Assembly: GCA_002390285.1 (NCBI GenBank)
Contig: DGPB01000001.1
Coordinates: 5,271-69,270, forward strand
Length of the DNA stretch: 64,000 nucleotides
From: Cellvibrionales bacterium UBA4451
GTDB lineage: Bacteria > Pseudomonadota > Gammaproteobacteria > Pseudomonadales > Porticoccaceae
Reading direction: 5' to 3'
Positions 8,384 to 16,793 of this stretch are shown one piece after another. Under the pieces are notes generated by a model. The model ran no database searches and was not told where the DNA came from. It saw nothing but the letters and a program-made list of their open reading frames with translations. Position numbers and translations under genes: made by a program. Positions within the stretch are counted from its first letter, which is position 1. Each line of letters begins with the position of its first letter.

Positions 8384-9727
8384 TTAACCGTCCTCAATAG
8401 GAACCATGCCAGCCAAGGCGCTTCTAACTGGGTATTCTTCCAGATGTATCCCGTTATCCCCATCCTTTAAAACTTTGCGTATCAGCCAATCTCGAGGCAA
8501 CGTACCACGCTCCACGTCTAGTAGATTCACAACTTTTTCTTCGGTTTTATTTTTTTCTTTATCAAGCACTAATCTCACTTCGGGAAGGTGACGCTTTTTT
8601 TCTTTTGAAGACAGAACAATTCCGATAAAGCCATTACTCAACTCTACAATGGTACCCGGTGGATAGGGGCCCATTAACTGAATGAATTCCAGTGCCAGCT
8701 CCTCGTCAAATTGTTTACCACGCTGCCGGTATATTTCTTTCAGCGCATCCAATGTTGAGCGGGCTGCACCGTAACAACGATCACTGGTCATAGCGTCAAA
8801 AGCATCGACAATAGAAATAATTCGTGAGTACTGAGACAGCTCTTTGGCAAACAGACCACGAGGATATCCTTGGCCATCGATTTGCTCATGATGATTAAAT
8901 GCCACATCGACTGCGTAACTCATAGAACCTTCCGATTTCATCAAAAGGTTTCGCCCGAATTCAGTGTGCATTTTCATTTGGGCAAACTCTTCTTCAGAAA
9001 GTTTGGCCGGTTTATTGAGAATTTCGTCTGGAATTTGCATCTTACCCACATCGTGCAACATACCGCCGGCTCCCAGTTTAACCAGCTCTTCTTCATCCAG
9101 TCGTAAGTGACGCCCAAAAGCAATGGCCAGAATACATACATTCAAGCAATGCTCCATGGTGTAGTGGTCGACATGTTTAATCTTCGCCATCCACATTAAA
9201 GTACTGGGATTGCGCAAAAGACTCTCCATGCAACCAGTAACGACTTCTCGAGCAGCCTCAGTATCCAATGCATTGCCGAGTCGAGCTTGCTCAAGTATCC
9301 CTGAAACCGTGTGGTGAGCTGCCTTGTACGCTTCTCGTGCCGCTGGGTGCTCTTCTCCAACACTCGCCTTCACCTGATGTTCGGACCGAGCCTGGAGTGT
9401 ATCGAGCAGTGAGCTTTCAGGAACGCGTCTAGCCCTTTTTTGTAAGCTTTTTTCTCCTGAGCCATCTGCACTACGCTTGGGCATACCAAACCCTGTTCTT
9501 AACGGGTCTTTTTTGTCTCCCCAGAGGCGTCCTTGCTTATCCACGAAAACAAAGTCACAGTATTCCCTTAGTTTTCGTATCTCCGAAAGACTCCTGATGG
9601 TAAACCCTTGTATAAGAAATGGTGTTTCCAACCAAGGCCTATCTAACTCGGCAACAAACATACCCAGCTTTAGCCCCGATGCGGGCACACGAATATAATT
9701 TGACCTGTCGATAAACTTGTTAACCAT
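8384..9727 (-). CDS. HD-GYP domain cyclic-di-GMP phosphodiesterase
   Basis: A 447-residue cytoplasmic signalling enzyme. Residues 12-120 form a DUF3391-type domain often found before HD-GYP. The HD-GYP domain follows, with HDVGKMQIPDEILNKPAKLS (HD metal site) near residue 225 and HHEQIDGQGYPRGL (the GYP signature) near residue 280. All visible metal-binding and signature residues are present, so it should hydrolyse c-di-GMP. No membrane segments or receiver domain are present. It stands alone on the minus strand. The ATG at 9727 follows GGGAGCT, which could serve as a ribosome-binding site. Confidence 0.93.
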   Translation of the reverse strand: MVNKFIDRSNYIRVPASGLKLGMFVAELDRPWLETPFLIQGFTIRSLSEIRKLREYCDFVFVDKQGRLWGDKKDPLRTGFGMPKRSADGSGEKSLQKRARRVPESSLLDTLQARSEHQVKASVGEEHPAAREAYKAAHHTVSGILEQARLGNALDTEAAREVVTGCMESLLRNPSTLMWMAKIKHVDHYTMEHCLNVCILAIAFGRHLRLDEEELVKLGAGGMLHDVGKMQIPDEILNKPAKLSEEEFAQMKMHTEFGRNLLMKSEGSMSYAVDVAFNHHEQIDGQGYPRGLFAKELSQYSRIISIVDAFDAMTSDRCYGAARSTLDALKEIYRQRGKQFDEELALEFIQLMGPYPPGTIVELSNGFIGIVLSSKEKKRHLPEVRLVLDKEKNKTEEKVVNLLDVERGTLPRDWLIRKVLKDGDNGIHLEEYPVRSALAGMVPIEDG

Positions 9728-10054
9728 ATAGCTCCCTAATAATTCTTAAAAAATCTAAACATCCACTTTGATAGACTATCCGAACTTATTCACAATCTTA
9801 CGCTAGTCAACCCATGCTGCAATCTGTTGCAGCAAAAAGGTGATCGCGGCATCACAACACGAGCAAACCCTGAACATTCCTAGCGGCAATTTAGTAGGCA
9901 TTTTACAGGTCTTCACCTGTCTCAGCCCAATAAGTATTGAGCAAGTACCCACCGTGTATTCCCAACACCCACCATAATGACCAACCCTGATCTGACACGG
10001 TGAGTAAAACCTAAGCCACACTATGCATGATCAGCAACGATACCTTGAGTAGTC
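9728..10054. other. gene-free stretch upstream of the HD-GYP gene
   Basis: No convincing gene is present in these 327 bases. The only structured element is a perfect inverted repeat, TGCTGCAA (9815-9822) and TTGCAGCA (9827-9834), separated by TCTG, about 90 bases upstream of the HD-GYP start. It is not followed by a T-run on either strand, so it is more likely an operator or RNA hairpin than a terminator. The imperfectly spaced pair CACCGTGT and ACACGGTG occurs further right. Confidence 0.5.
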
Positions 10055-10327
10055 TTACCTTAGAGATCTCATTAACCAACCATTTTCATAGGGCCAACGC
10101 AGATTAATCAATGGCGCCAAAGCGGCCAATAGAAACCCTAACCAAACTATATCAAAACCTACAATACCGAAGCTCATAGCACAATAGAACAAGGTACTAC
10201 CTAGGGCGACTATAGACCAGATATAGACAAACCGGACATAACCAACATAGCAAGCGGCGCTATAAGGGTTAATATCGTGGAGAACAGCGGTCAATTCACA
10301 ATAGCTGCCGTCATTTTTTGCCCTCAA
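10055..10327 (-). CDS. possible small two-helix membrane protein
   Basis: An open frame of up to 90 residues with two hydrophobic segments (VRFVYIWSIVALGSTLFYC and GIVGFDIVWLGFLLAALAPL) separated by a short loop and a polar C-terminal WPYENGWLMRSLR. Its only possible start is TTG at 10327, with no ribosome-binding site, and the frame stays open upstream to a stop near 10400 without an ATG. It may therefore be a decayed or 5'-truncated gene rather than a functional one. It lies alone between the HD-GYP gene and selO. No family is recognised. Confidence 0.3.
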   Translation of the reverse strand: MRAKNDGSYCELTAVLHDINPYSAACYVGYVRFVYIWSIVALGSTLFYCAMSFGIVGFDIVWLGFLLAALAPLINLRWPYENGWLMRSLR

Positions 10328-10432
10328 GAGGTCATCCTCGAGGCTACTTCTACAGACAACTGATACAAGTAAGTACCTACAGCTGCTACAGTATGCTCAT
10401 ACTATAGGCTGACAAGCTGTTCAATTTATCGA

Positions 10433-11968
10433 ATGCGAAACCACAGAAAAAACACCTTGAATCGACTCACTTTTGACAACAGCTTTTCACAACTTGGTGA
10501 ACACTTTTTCACTCGGGTTCAGGCCTCAGGCCTGACCAATCCATCGCTGGCTAGCGTCAACCCGGAAGCCGCCAAGCTACTAGGATTAGAACCCCTGGGT
10601 CTTTCACAGGACTGGTTCTTACAATGGTGTAGTGGCAACCGGCGTATGCCTGGCAGCGACCCTCTTGCGATGGTTTATAGCGGCCATCAATTTGGCGGTT
10701 ACTCGCCACAACTGGGGGATGGCAGAGGATTATTGCTGGGCGAAGTTAGAGGGCCTCAGGGAAAATGGGATATTCATCTTAAAGGAGCGGGGAAAACCCC
10801 CTATTCACGCTTTGGTGACGGCCGCGCTGTATTGCGTTCCACGATTCGAGAATACCTTTGCAGCGAAGCCATGCACGGGCTTGGTATTGCCAGTACTCGA
10901 GCACTCAGTATTGTTACCAGCGATGAGCCTGTGTATCGGGAAACGCAGGAAACAGCGACAATGTTAATTCGCCTGTCGCACAGCCATGTGCGCTTTGGCT
11001 CTTTCGAATACTTCCATCACCACAATGAACCAGAAGCGGTCAAACAACTAGCCGACCATGTCATTGAGCAGCACTTGCCTGAACTTATCGGTCATGAAGA
11101 TTGTTACCTCCATATGTTTCGGCACACCGTCCACAGTACTGCTCGACTCATTGCCCAGTGGCAATCCGTCGGCTTTGCCCATGGCGTCATGAACACCGAC
11201 AACATGTCCATTATTGGTGAGACGATGGACTACGGCCCCTTCGGCTTTTTAGACGCCTATAACCCCGGCTATATTTGTAACCACTCCGATACCTGTGGCC
11301 GCTATGCCTTCAACCGCCAACCTATCATCGGACTATGGAACTGCAATGCACTCGCTAATGCCCTAACCAGCCTGTTATCGGTGGAACAACTAACCGAGGT
11401 ACTGACAGAGTACGAGCCACTATTGTTCTCAACATTGCTGGAACTGCAACGATGCAAGCTAGGGCTTGAGCAAGCGTTACCGGAAGATGAAACACTCACT
11501 GAGGACTTACTTGATAGTTTGGCCAAAAATCAGGTGGACTACACCCTCTTCTTTCGAAACCTTTGCTATTTTGATGAAAGCGACCCTGATAAAGATGTCC
11601 TAGATAAAAGTGTCCTTGATAAAAGCGCCGGCGATGAAACCTCTGCGCACACTGCGCTTAGGGACCTTTTCTTGGATAGATCGGCCTGTGACGACTGGAT
11701 CAAACGTTATCGTCAACGCTTGGCACTTGAACAACGAGACCCAGTAGATCGTCGAGAAGCGATGCGGCAAACTAACCCCAAATATGTACTGCGGAACTAT
11801 ATGGGAGAAATTGCCATCCGCAAGGCAGAAGATGAACAAGATTACGGTGAAATAGACCGAATCCTTGCGCTGTTGCAATCACCCTTTGATGAGCATCCAG
11901 ATTGCGAAGAATACGCAAAACATCCACCAGACTGGAGTCAGCAACTTAGTGTAAGTTGCTCTTCATAA
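10433..11968 (+). CDS. selO: protein adenylyltransferase SelO (YdiU)
   Basis: A 511-residue pseudokinase-fold AMPylase that transfers AMP from ATP to serine, threonine or tyrosine of target proteins, linked to redox homeostasis. Conserved stretches are intact: SGHQFGGYSPQLGDGRGLLL, then KGAGKTPYSRFGDGRAVLRS, the metal and catalytic region HGVMNTDNMSI, and DYGPFGFLDAYNPGY. As in most bacteria the C-terminus has no selenocysteine. It is slightly longer than usual (480-490), explained by a three-copy five-residue repeat at residues 385-399. The gene is monocistronic and convergent with the next one, 11 bases away. ATG at 10433 matches the family N-terminus (LTFDNSFSQLG follows). Confidence 0.95.
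   Translation: MRNHRKNTLNRLTFDNSFSQLGEHFFTRVQASGLTNPSLASVNPEAAKLLGLEPLGLSQDWFLQWCSGNRRMPGSDPLAMVYSGHQFGGYSPQLGDGRGLLLGEVRGPQGKWDIHLKGAGKTPYSRFGDGRAVLRSTIREYLCSEAMHGLGIASTRALSIVTSDEPVYRETQETATMLIRLSHSHVRFGSFEYFHHHNEPEAVKQLADHVIEQHLPELIGHEDCYLHMFRHTVHSTARLIAQWQSVGFAHGVMNTDNMSIIGETMDYGPFGFLDAYNPGYICNHSDTCGRYAFNRQPIIGLWNCNALANALTSLLSVEQLTEVLTEYEPLLFSTLLELQRCKLGLEQALPEDETLTEDLLDSLAKNQVDYTLFFRNLCYFDESDPDKDVLDKSVLDKSAGDETSAHTALRDLFLDRSACDDWIKRYRQRLALEQRDPVDRREAMRQTNPKYVLRNYMGEIAIRKAEDEQDYGEIDRILALLQSPFDEHPDCEEYAKHPPDWSQQLSVSCSS
11585..11629 (+). repeat. 15-nt in-frame tandem repeat inside selO
   Basis: Three consecutive 15-base units encode PDKDV, LDKSV and LDKSA. The second and third are nearly identical at DNA level (CTAGATAAAAGTGTC and CTTGATAAAAGCGCC). 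The repeat adds an acidic, probably disordered loop in a region of low conservation and keeps the frame. Confidence 0.8.
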
Positions 11969-11979
11969 AAAGGCTTGAA

Positions 11980-12642
11980 TCACTTTTTTCTGGCTAGCGT
12001 TAATCCATCAGCAATGGGAACCATGCTGATATCTACCCTGCTATCCGCTAACAAATATTCATTGAAAGCCCGGATAGCCTGGGTATCCACATCCTGCTTT
12101 TGAGCGTCAATCACAGCGCCATCCCAAAGCACATTATCCACAGCAATGAGACCACCTGAGCGTATAAGCTGAAAACAGCATTCAAAATACGCTTTGTAGT
12201 TTTCCTTATCGGCATCAATGAAGGCAAAGTCAAAGGTTGACGCTAGCCCATCATCGATCAACCTTCCAAGGGTTTCTGTTGCAGGCGCCAGATGTAAATC
12301 AATCTTCTGCGATACCCCGGCCTCCAGCCAGTAACGACGAGCAACGGAGGTATATTCTTCACTGATATCACAGGCAATGATTTGCCCGTTGTCGGGTAAG
12401 GCCATTGCCACAGCCAAAGCACTGTAACCGGTGTAAACCCCTACCTCGATAGTCTTTCTAGCCCCAATCAACTGGACTAGAAGTGCCATAAGTTGCCCCT
12501 GCTCAGGGGCAATTTGCATATTTGCTGTGGGGAGAGATGACGTCTCCCCCCTTAGAGCCTTTAAAATATCAGGCTCACGGAGAGATACATAGAGAAGGTA
12601 GGCATGGAGCTGCTCTGTCAGATTGATACTTTTATTCGACAT
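11980..12642 (-). CDS. class I SAM-dependent O-methyltransferase (caffeoyl-CoA type)
   Basis: A 220-residue methyltransferase of the CCoAOMT/COMT-like family. The SAM-binding motif I appears as TIEVGVYTGYSALAVA (residues about 64-79). The acidic ends of later strands are CDISEEY and FDFAFIDADKENYKAY, the second being the metal-binding DADK signature of this family, followed by GGLIAVDNVLWDG. Members methylate catechol-type hydroxyls with Mg2+ in the cytoplasm; bacterial substrates are largely unknown. It is the last gene of a minus-strand series and is convergent with selO. No regulatory sites were recognised. Confidence 0.92.
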   Translation of the reverse strand: MSNKSINLTEQLHAYLLYVSLREPDILKALRGETSSLPTANMQIAPEQGQLMALLVQLIGARKTIEVGVYTGYSALAVAMALPDNGQIIACDISEEYTSVARRYWLEAGVSQKIDLHLAPATETLGRLIDDGLASTFDFAFIDADKENYKAYFECCFQLIRSGGLIAVDNVLWDGAVIDAQKQDVDTQAIRAFNEYLLADSRVDISMVPIADGLTLARKK

Positions 12643-12697
12643 ATCAATACCTGTAATCTAAACCCTATCAATAAAAAACCGCTACCGAAGATGTATA

Positions 12698-13720
12698 TCA
12701 CTTCCCCGAACCTAACATCACACCTATCCAACGCGTGTCTTCATCATTTTCCAGTGAAATTTTTACCATAATCGTCAGTGGTATTGAGAGCAGCATGCCC
12801 ACCGGGCCTAAAACCCACCCCCAAAAAACTAATGATAGAAAGACAACTAATGGTGATAAATTAAGTCCCTTGCCCATCAAGCGGGGCTCCAACAAATTCC
12901 CCACAGAAACATTGACCACTAGATAACCAAGGGCGACGAGCCCAGCAGGTAAAGGGCCTAACTGAATAAGTGCTAATAAAATTGTAGGTACCGCAGCAAT
13001 AATAGACCCAACGGTGGGAATAAAATTAAGCAAAAAAGCGATCAGCCCCCACATCACAGGGTAATCCACACCAAGTATCCATAACCAAATAAAAACCAAA
13101 ACCCCGGTTAATAGACTTAGAAGTGATTTAAGACCCAAGTAACTGTGTACGCTTTCTGAAAATCTCGACAGCTCTTGATTGGGGGTTCCTGCGTGATTTC
13201 TAGCAAATTGAAATTTTTCACTGAACCCCATTTCTTCCGCCAGAATAAAGATCACAGTCAATAAGATCATAAAGGCATTGGTCATCACATTACCGAAAGA
13301 AGCCAAGGTATTACCCGCCAATTGCATGACAGCACTGGGGTCAAAGCTTTGCTTCATCTGCTCCATATCAAAGCTCATACCGTGATCACTTAACCAATGT
13401 AACAGGCCGCCACTCATCTCCTGTAGCCTTGCCTGATATTCTGGTAAGTTCTGGCGAAAATCATTAATAGAAGAACCCACCAGAACACCAATCAACCACC
13501 CTCCCAATACCACTAAGCTGACAATCAGACAAATGGCCAATCCACTAGGTACTTTCTTTTTTCTCAACCAAGCCAACAATGGTGAAAAAATCAATGCAAT
13601 AAATACTGAAAGTAAAAAAGGCACCAGTATCGATTCTGCTGACTTAATGCCTGCAACTACAACTACAAATGCCGCGGCAACAAGGAGTCCCCTCGCCATT
13701 GGTGAATATCCCTTGCTCAT
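12698..13720 (-). CDS. AI-2E family transporter (PerM/TqsA-like)
   Basis: A 340-residue inner-membrane protein of the AI-2 exporter/permease superfamily. Six to eight hydrophobic helices are visible, with a soluble segment (residues about 65-130) after the first three and the family's C-terminal signature: LLNFIPTVGSIIAAVPTILL and then GNLLEPRLMGKGLNLSPLVV. Family members export signalling molecules or ions; the substrate here is unknown. The start overlaps the stop of the upstream 110-residue gene by four bases, so the pair is translationally coupled. Together with the HAMP gene further upstream they form a small membrane operon. Confidence 0.9.
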   Translation of the reverse strand: MSKGYSPMARGLLVAAAFVVVVAGIKSAESILVPFLLSVFIALIFSPLLAWLRKKKVPSGLAICLIVSLVVLGGWLIGVLVGSSINDFRQNLPEYQARLQEMSGGLLHWLSDHGMSFDMEQMKQSFDPSAVMQLAGNTLASFGNVMTNAFMILLTVIFILAEEMGFSEKFQFARNHAGTPNQELSRFSESVHSYLGLKSLLSLLTGVLVFIWLWILGVDYPVMWGLIAFLLNFIPTVGSIIAAVPTILLALIQLGPLPAGLVALGYLVVNVSVGNLLEPRLMGKGLNLSPLVVFLSLVFWGWVLGPVGMLLSIPLTIMVKISLENDEDTRWIGVMLGSGK

Positions 13721-14049
13721 TTATTCTCTCCAATTAATCCTGCCAGTAACTGCTTTACGTCTTCAATTCCTTTTTCCGTCAACAAGTAACCTGAGCCACC
13801 GATATATTCATACTCATTGATGTCATCACAACACCGACGGATTGCTTCAAGTTGCTCATCATGTCTGATCGGCATTCCCAGAAATACCTGCCAGTCGTTT
13901 TCCGTGGCCCGACCTTCCACAACTAACGTCAGCAACGAGACAAGGTTTTGTTTTTCTAATCGGTATACGGGCGTCCCTACCCGAACAAAGACCAGAAAAA
14001 TAAGTGCCAGAAAGATAAAGGTAAAAAACAAGGTCAGTAAAAAATTCAT
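13717..14049 (-). CDS. hypothetical one-helix membrane protein
   Basis: A 110-residue protein with one N-terminal hydrophobic helix (LFFTFIFLALIFLVFVRVG) and a cytosolic domain of mixed charge containing CCDDINEYEYIGGSGYLLTEKG. No known family is recognised. Its stop overlaps the AI-2E transporter start by four bases (ATGA), and it lies 42 bases after the HAMP gene. This suggests that it works with the transporter, perhaps as an accessory subunit; that role is inferred from position only. Confidence 0.75.
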   Translation of the reverse strand: MNFLLTLFFTFIFLALIFLVFVRVGTPVYRLEKQNLVSLLTLVVEGRATENDWQVFLGMPIRHDEQLEAIRRCCDDINEYEYIGGSGYLLTEKGIEDVKQLLAGLIGENK

Positions 14050-14091
14050 GGCATCACTATTCGTTAAAGCCCGCTCAATGAAGACGTGTAC

Positions 14092-14589
14092 TTACTCAGT
14101 ATTGAAAGAAGACAGCTCCTGAGTTAACTGTGCAAGCAATACCGTACGTTTCTCGCTTTCCTGGTCGGTAAGTTGCTCAATATTCGTGGCAATTTTTCGC
14201 ACTTCATGCAACCGTTCTTGAAGTACTCCAATACAATTATTGATCATGACCGCTTCATTTTGAAAAGCATCCTTTTTTCGTAATCTAACTCTAGCCGTCA
14301 GATCACCCTCTGCCAGTTTTTCCATCTGGCGAACAATCACATAAACAGGGCCAGCAATTTTATGACTGGAGATCAAACTGCCCCACCAAACACCGCCAAT
14401 CAATATCACTTCTATAATAGCCAACAGCAATGTTTGTTTCGTGCTAAACGGAAACCCCTGTGAATTGGGCAATATGCTATTAATCATGATAAACAGGTTA
14501 ACTAGTAATACCGTAACGGCCACTGCCAACAAGGAATACTGGTACTGAAATCCACTATTGATAACGACCGTACTTCGACGGTTATTCAT
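14092..14589 (-). CDS. membrane protein with HAMP domain, no output domain
   Basis: About 165 residues. Two hydrophobic helices (YSLLAVAVTVLLVNLFIMI and LLLAIIEVILIGGVWWGSLI) flank a short periplasmic loop. A HAMP linker follows (HKIAGPVYVIVRQMEKLAEG, then DLTARVRLRKKD) and a coiled coil up to the end. HAMP domains normally pass signals from a sensor to a kinase, cyclase or chemotaxis domain, but none is present, so this is a stand-alone HAMP protein. ATG at 14589 has GGGGAAAG upstream; an ATG at 14604 is also in frame. It lies upstream of the small membrane gene and AI-2E transporter on the same strand. Its function is unknown. Confidence 0.8.
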   Translation of the reverse strand: MNNRRSTVVINSGFQYQYSLLAVAVTVLLVNLFIMINSILPNSQGFPFSTKQTLLLAIIEVILIGGVWWGSLISSHKIAGPVYVIVRQMEKLAEGDLTARVRLRKKDAFQNEAVMINNCIGVLQERLHEVRKIATNIEQLTDQESEKRTVLLAQLTQELSSFNTE

Positions 14590-14978
14590 TGTCTTTCCCC
14601 ACATTTTTCCAGCCTAATTCATGTGTCGTTTGAGGGTGATTATCGAGATAACACAGGGATTTTATCTGTGGGCTCTCTTTCATCACTGGCATCATGAATG
14701 TCAGAGCGTAACCCAGACTATTACAACCTTCCCAGCCGAGCAATGGTTATTCTAGGACATACCGCCCCACAAACTGATCCTACTAAGCTCCAGATAATGG
14801 ACACTCAGATCACAAATTGTCGTATCGAGCGTATAAAGTGAGAGCGGCGTTAGTACCGAGCGATCAGAGACATGAGAGCGAGAGCTGGAATCATTAATGA
14901 GAAAGAGGGCTATCTGCTACCCAGACAGCCCTCCTCTAAATGTGTTTTCACAGAATTATTTACAGGGCCAAATGATCG
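14590..14978. other. intergenic stretch between prfC and the HAMP gene
   Basis: About 390 bases without a supported gene. It holds the hairpin at 14906-14932, a short imperfect dyad around 14650-14672, and an unsupported 47-codon frame at 14698-14841 that lacks a ribosome-binding site. The promoter of the HAMP operon should lie in its left half, but no clear -35/-10 pair was found. Confidence 0.4.
14906..14932 (-). terminator. likely terminator downstream of prfC
   Basis: An 11-bp stem with one mismatch (AGGGCTATCTG paired with CAGACAGCCCT, loop of five) lies 46 bases after the prfC stop. On the minus strand it is followed by CTCTTTCTC, a pyrimidine run with few consecutive Ts, so termination may be moderate. 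Confidence 0.5.
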
Positions 14979-16565
14979 TTAGAGTTCCTTGGTAGACCGA
15001 AATTCGATCTCTGGATATCGCTCTTCCGTGAGCGATAAATTAACTCGAGTCGATGCCAAGTAGGTCAGATGGCCACCGCCATCCAGAGCAACACCATCTG
15101 GGACCTTCCGTTTAAGTTCCTCGACTTTCTTCTGATCATCAGACTCAATCCACCGCGCGGTATAAACATTAACGGCCTCGTACACTGCGTCTACACCGTA
15201 TTCATCCTTAAGCCGGTACGCAACGACTTCAAACTGTAACTGCCCCACTGCGCCGACAATAATATCGTTGTTGTTAAGGGGGAAAAACACCTGCGTACTA
15301 CCCTCTTCTGAAAGCTGTTGGATACCTTTCTGCAGCTGTTTCATTTTCATAGGGTCACGCAATCGAATCCGCCTAAACATTTCAGGAGCAAAGTGAGGGA
15401 TTCCGGTAAATTTCAACGCTTCACCGCCAGTAAACGTATCACCAATTTGAATCGTACCGTGGTTATGCAGCCCGATAATGTCACCGGCCATGGCTTCTTC
15501 CACGGTCACTCGCTCACCCGCTTTAAAACCCACGGCATCGACAATACGCACATCCTTACCTAGGCGCACATGATGCATTTTCATGCCCTTGGTATATTTT
15601 CCTGAACAGACGCGCATAAAAGCAATTCGATCCCGGTGTTTTGGATCCATATTGGCCTGAATCTTAAATACGAACCCAGAAAACTGTTCCTCGGTGGCAA
15701 CAACCTCACGCTCCATGGTCGCACGAGGCAGTGGAGCTGGCGCCCAGTCTACAAAATAATCCAGCATTTCTCGTACGCCGAAATTGGACAACGCGGTACC
15801 AAAAAATACGGGCGTCAATTGGCCGGCCAAAAATAAGTCCATATCAAATTGGTTGGTGGCACCTCGCACCAGCTCTATTTCCTCGCGGATATCATCAACG
15901 TAGTAACCTAAAAGCGCCGTGGCCTCATCGGAATCCAGCCCTTTTATCTGGATATCATCAGGGATGGTATGCCCCTTTCCCTGCTGGAAAACATGGATGG
16001 TATCGGTATAGAAGTTGTAAACGCCCTTGAACTCCTTGCCGCTTTCAATCGGCCAATTGATGGGCGCTCCAGCAATATCTAATACCGCTTCAATTTCGTC
16101 CAGTAGCTCTACAGGATTACGGATATCACGATCCATTTTATTGACAAAGGAAATGATCGGGGTATCCCGTAAGCGGCACACTTCCATTAGCTTGACGGTA
16201 CGTTTTTCCACACCCTTAGCCCCATCAATCACCATCAACGCCGAATCTACAGCCGTGAGTGTTCGGTAGGTATCTTCCGAGAAATCCTCGTGCCCTGGGG
16301 TATCAAGCAAATTGACCATTCGGTCTTTATAGGGAAATTGCATAACGGAAGAAGTAACCGAAATACCACGCTCTTGTTCCATTTGCATCCAGTCAGAAGT
16401 GGCATGACGGTCACTTTTCTTACCCTTTACCGTCCCCGCCACCTGAATAAGGTTGCCGAATAAGAGTAACTTTTCAGTAATAGTCGTTTTACCGGCATCC
16501 GGGTGAGAGATGATAGCGAATGTTCGTCTCTTATTGATTTCGTTAATAAAATTGGCGTCAGCCAT
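14979..16565 (-). CDS. prfC: peptide chain release factor 3
   Basis: A 528-residue translational GTPase that removes RF1/RF2 from the ribosome after peptide release. The G1 motif is SHPDAGKTT, G3 is DTPGHEDFSED and G4 is NKMDRD, with the RF3-specific switch text SDWMQMEQERGISVTSSVMQ split as SDWMQMEQERGIS and VTSSVMQF. Domains II and III follow, ending in YPEIEFRSTKEL. Full length for the family. It is monocistronic on the minus strand with a hairpin 46 bases downstream. Confidence 0.97.
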   Translation of the reverse strand: MADANFINEINKRRTFAIISHPDAGKTTITEKLLLFGNLIQVAGTVKGKKSDRHATSDWMQMEQERGISVTSSVMQFPYKDRMVNLLDTPGHEDFSEDTYRTLTAVDSALMVIDGAKGVEKRTVKLMEVCRLRDTPIISFVNKMDRDIRNPVELLDEIEAVLDIAGAPINWPIESGKEFKGVYNFYTDTIHVFQQGKGHTIPDDIQIKGLDSDEATALLGYYVDDIREEIELVRGATNQFDMDLFLAGQLTPVFFGTALSNFGVREMLDYFVDWAPAPLPRATMEREVVATEEQFSGFVFKIQANMDPKHRDRIAFMRVCSGKYTKGMKMHHVRLGKDVRIVDAVGFKAGERVTVEEAMAGDIIGLHNHGTIQIGDTFTGGEALKFTGIPHFAPEMFRRIRLRDPMKMKQLQKGIQQLSEEGSTQVFFPLNNNDIIVGAVGQLQFEVVAYRLKDEYGVDAVYEAVNVYTARWIESDDQKKVEELKRKVPDGVALDGGGHLTYLASTRVNLSLTEERYPEIEFRSTKEL

Positions 16566-16793
16566 TGTTTCTGATTCCCGGTCTATACCGCTACTGATAC
16601 TGGTGAGGTTTACTGACCAAACATTATTTTCATAATGGGCACAGCAAAAAGGACGCCATTATACAGCTAGGAGTGAATGTATTTCAGCTGACTTATTTTG
16701 GCCTGCTGGTGCAAAGGATGCGGGGGCTTCAATGTTAGGACAACGGTAGGTAGGGAAACAAGCCTAGACGCCATACGTAGGGGTCTATGATGG

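Noticed and set aside
14698..14841. 47-codon plus-strand frame between prfC and the HAMP gene
   Set aside because: No ribosome-binding site, no recognisable family and no codon bias that sets it apart from chance.
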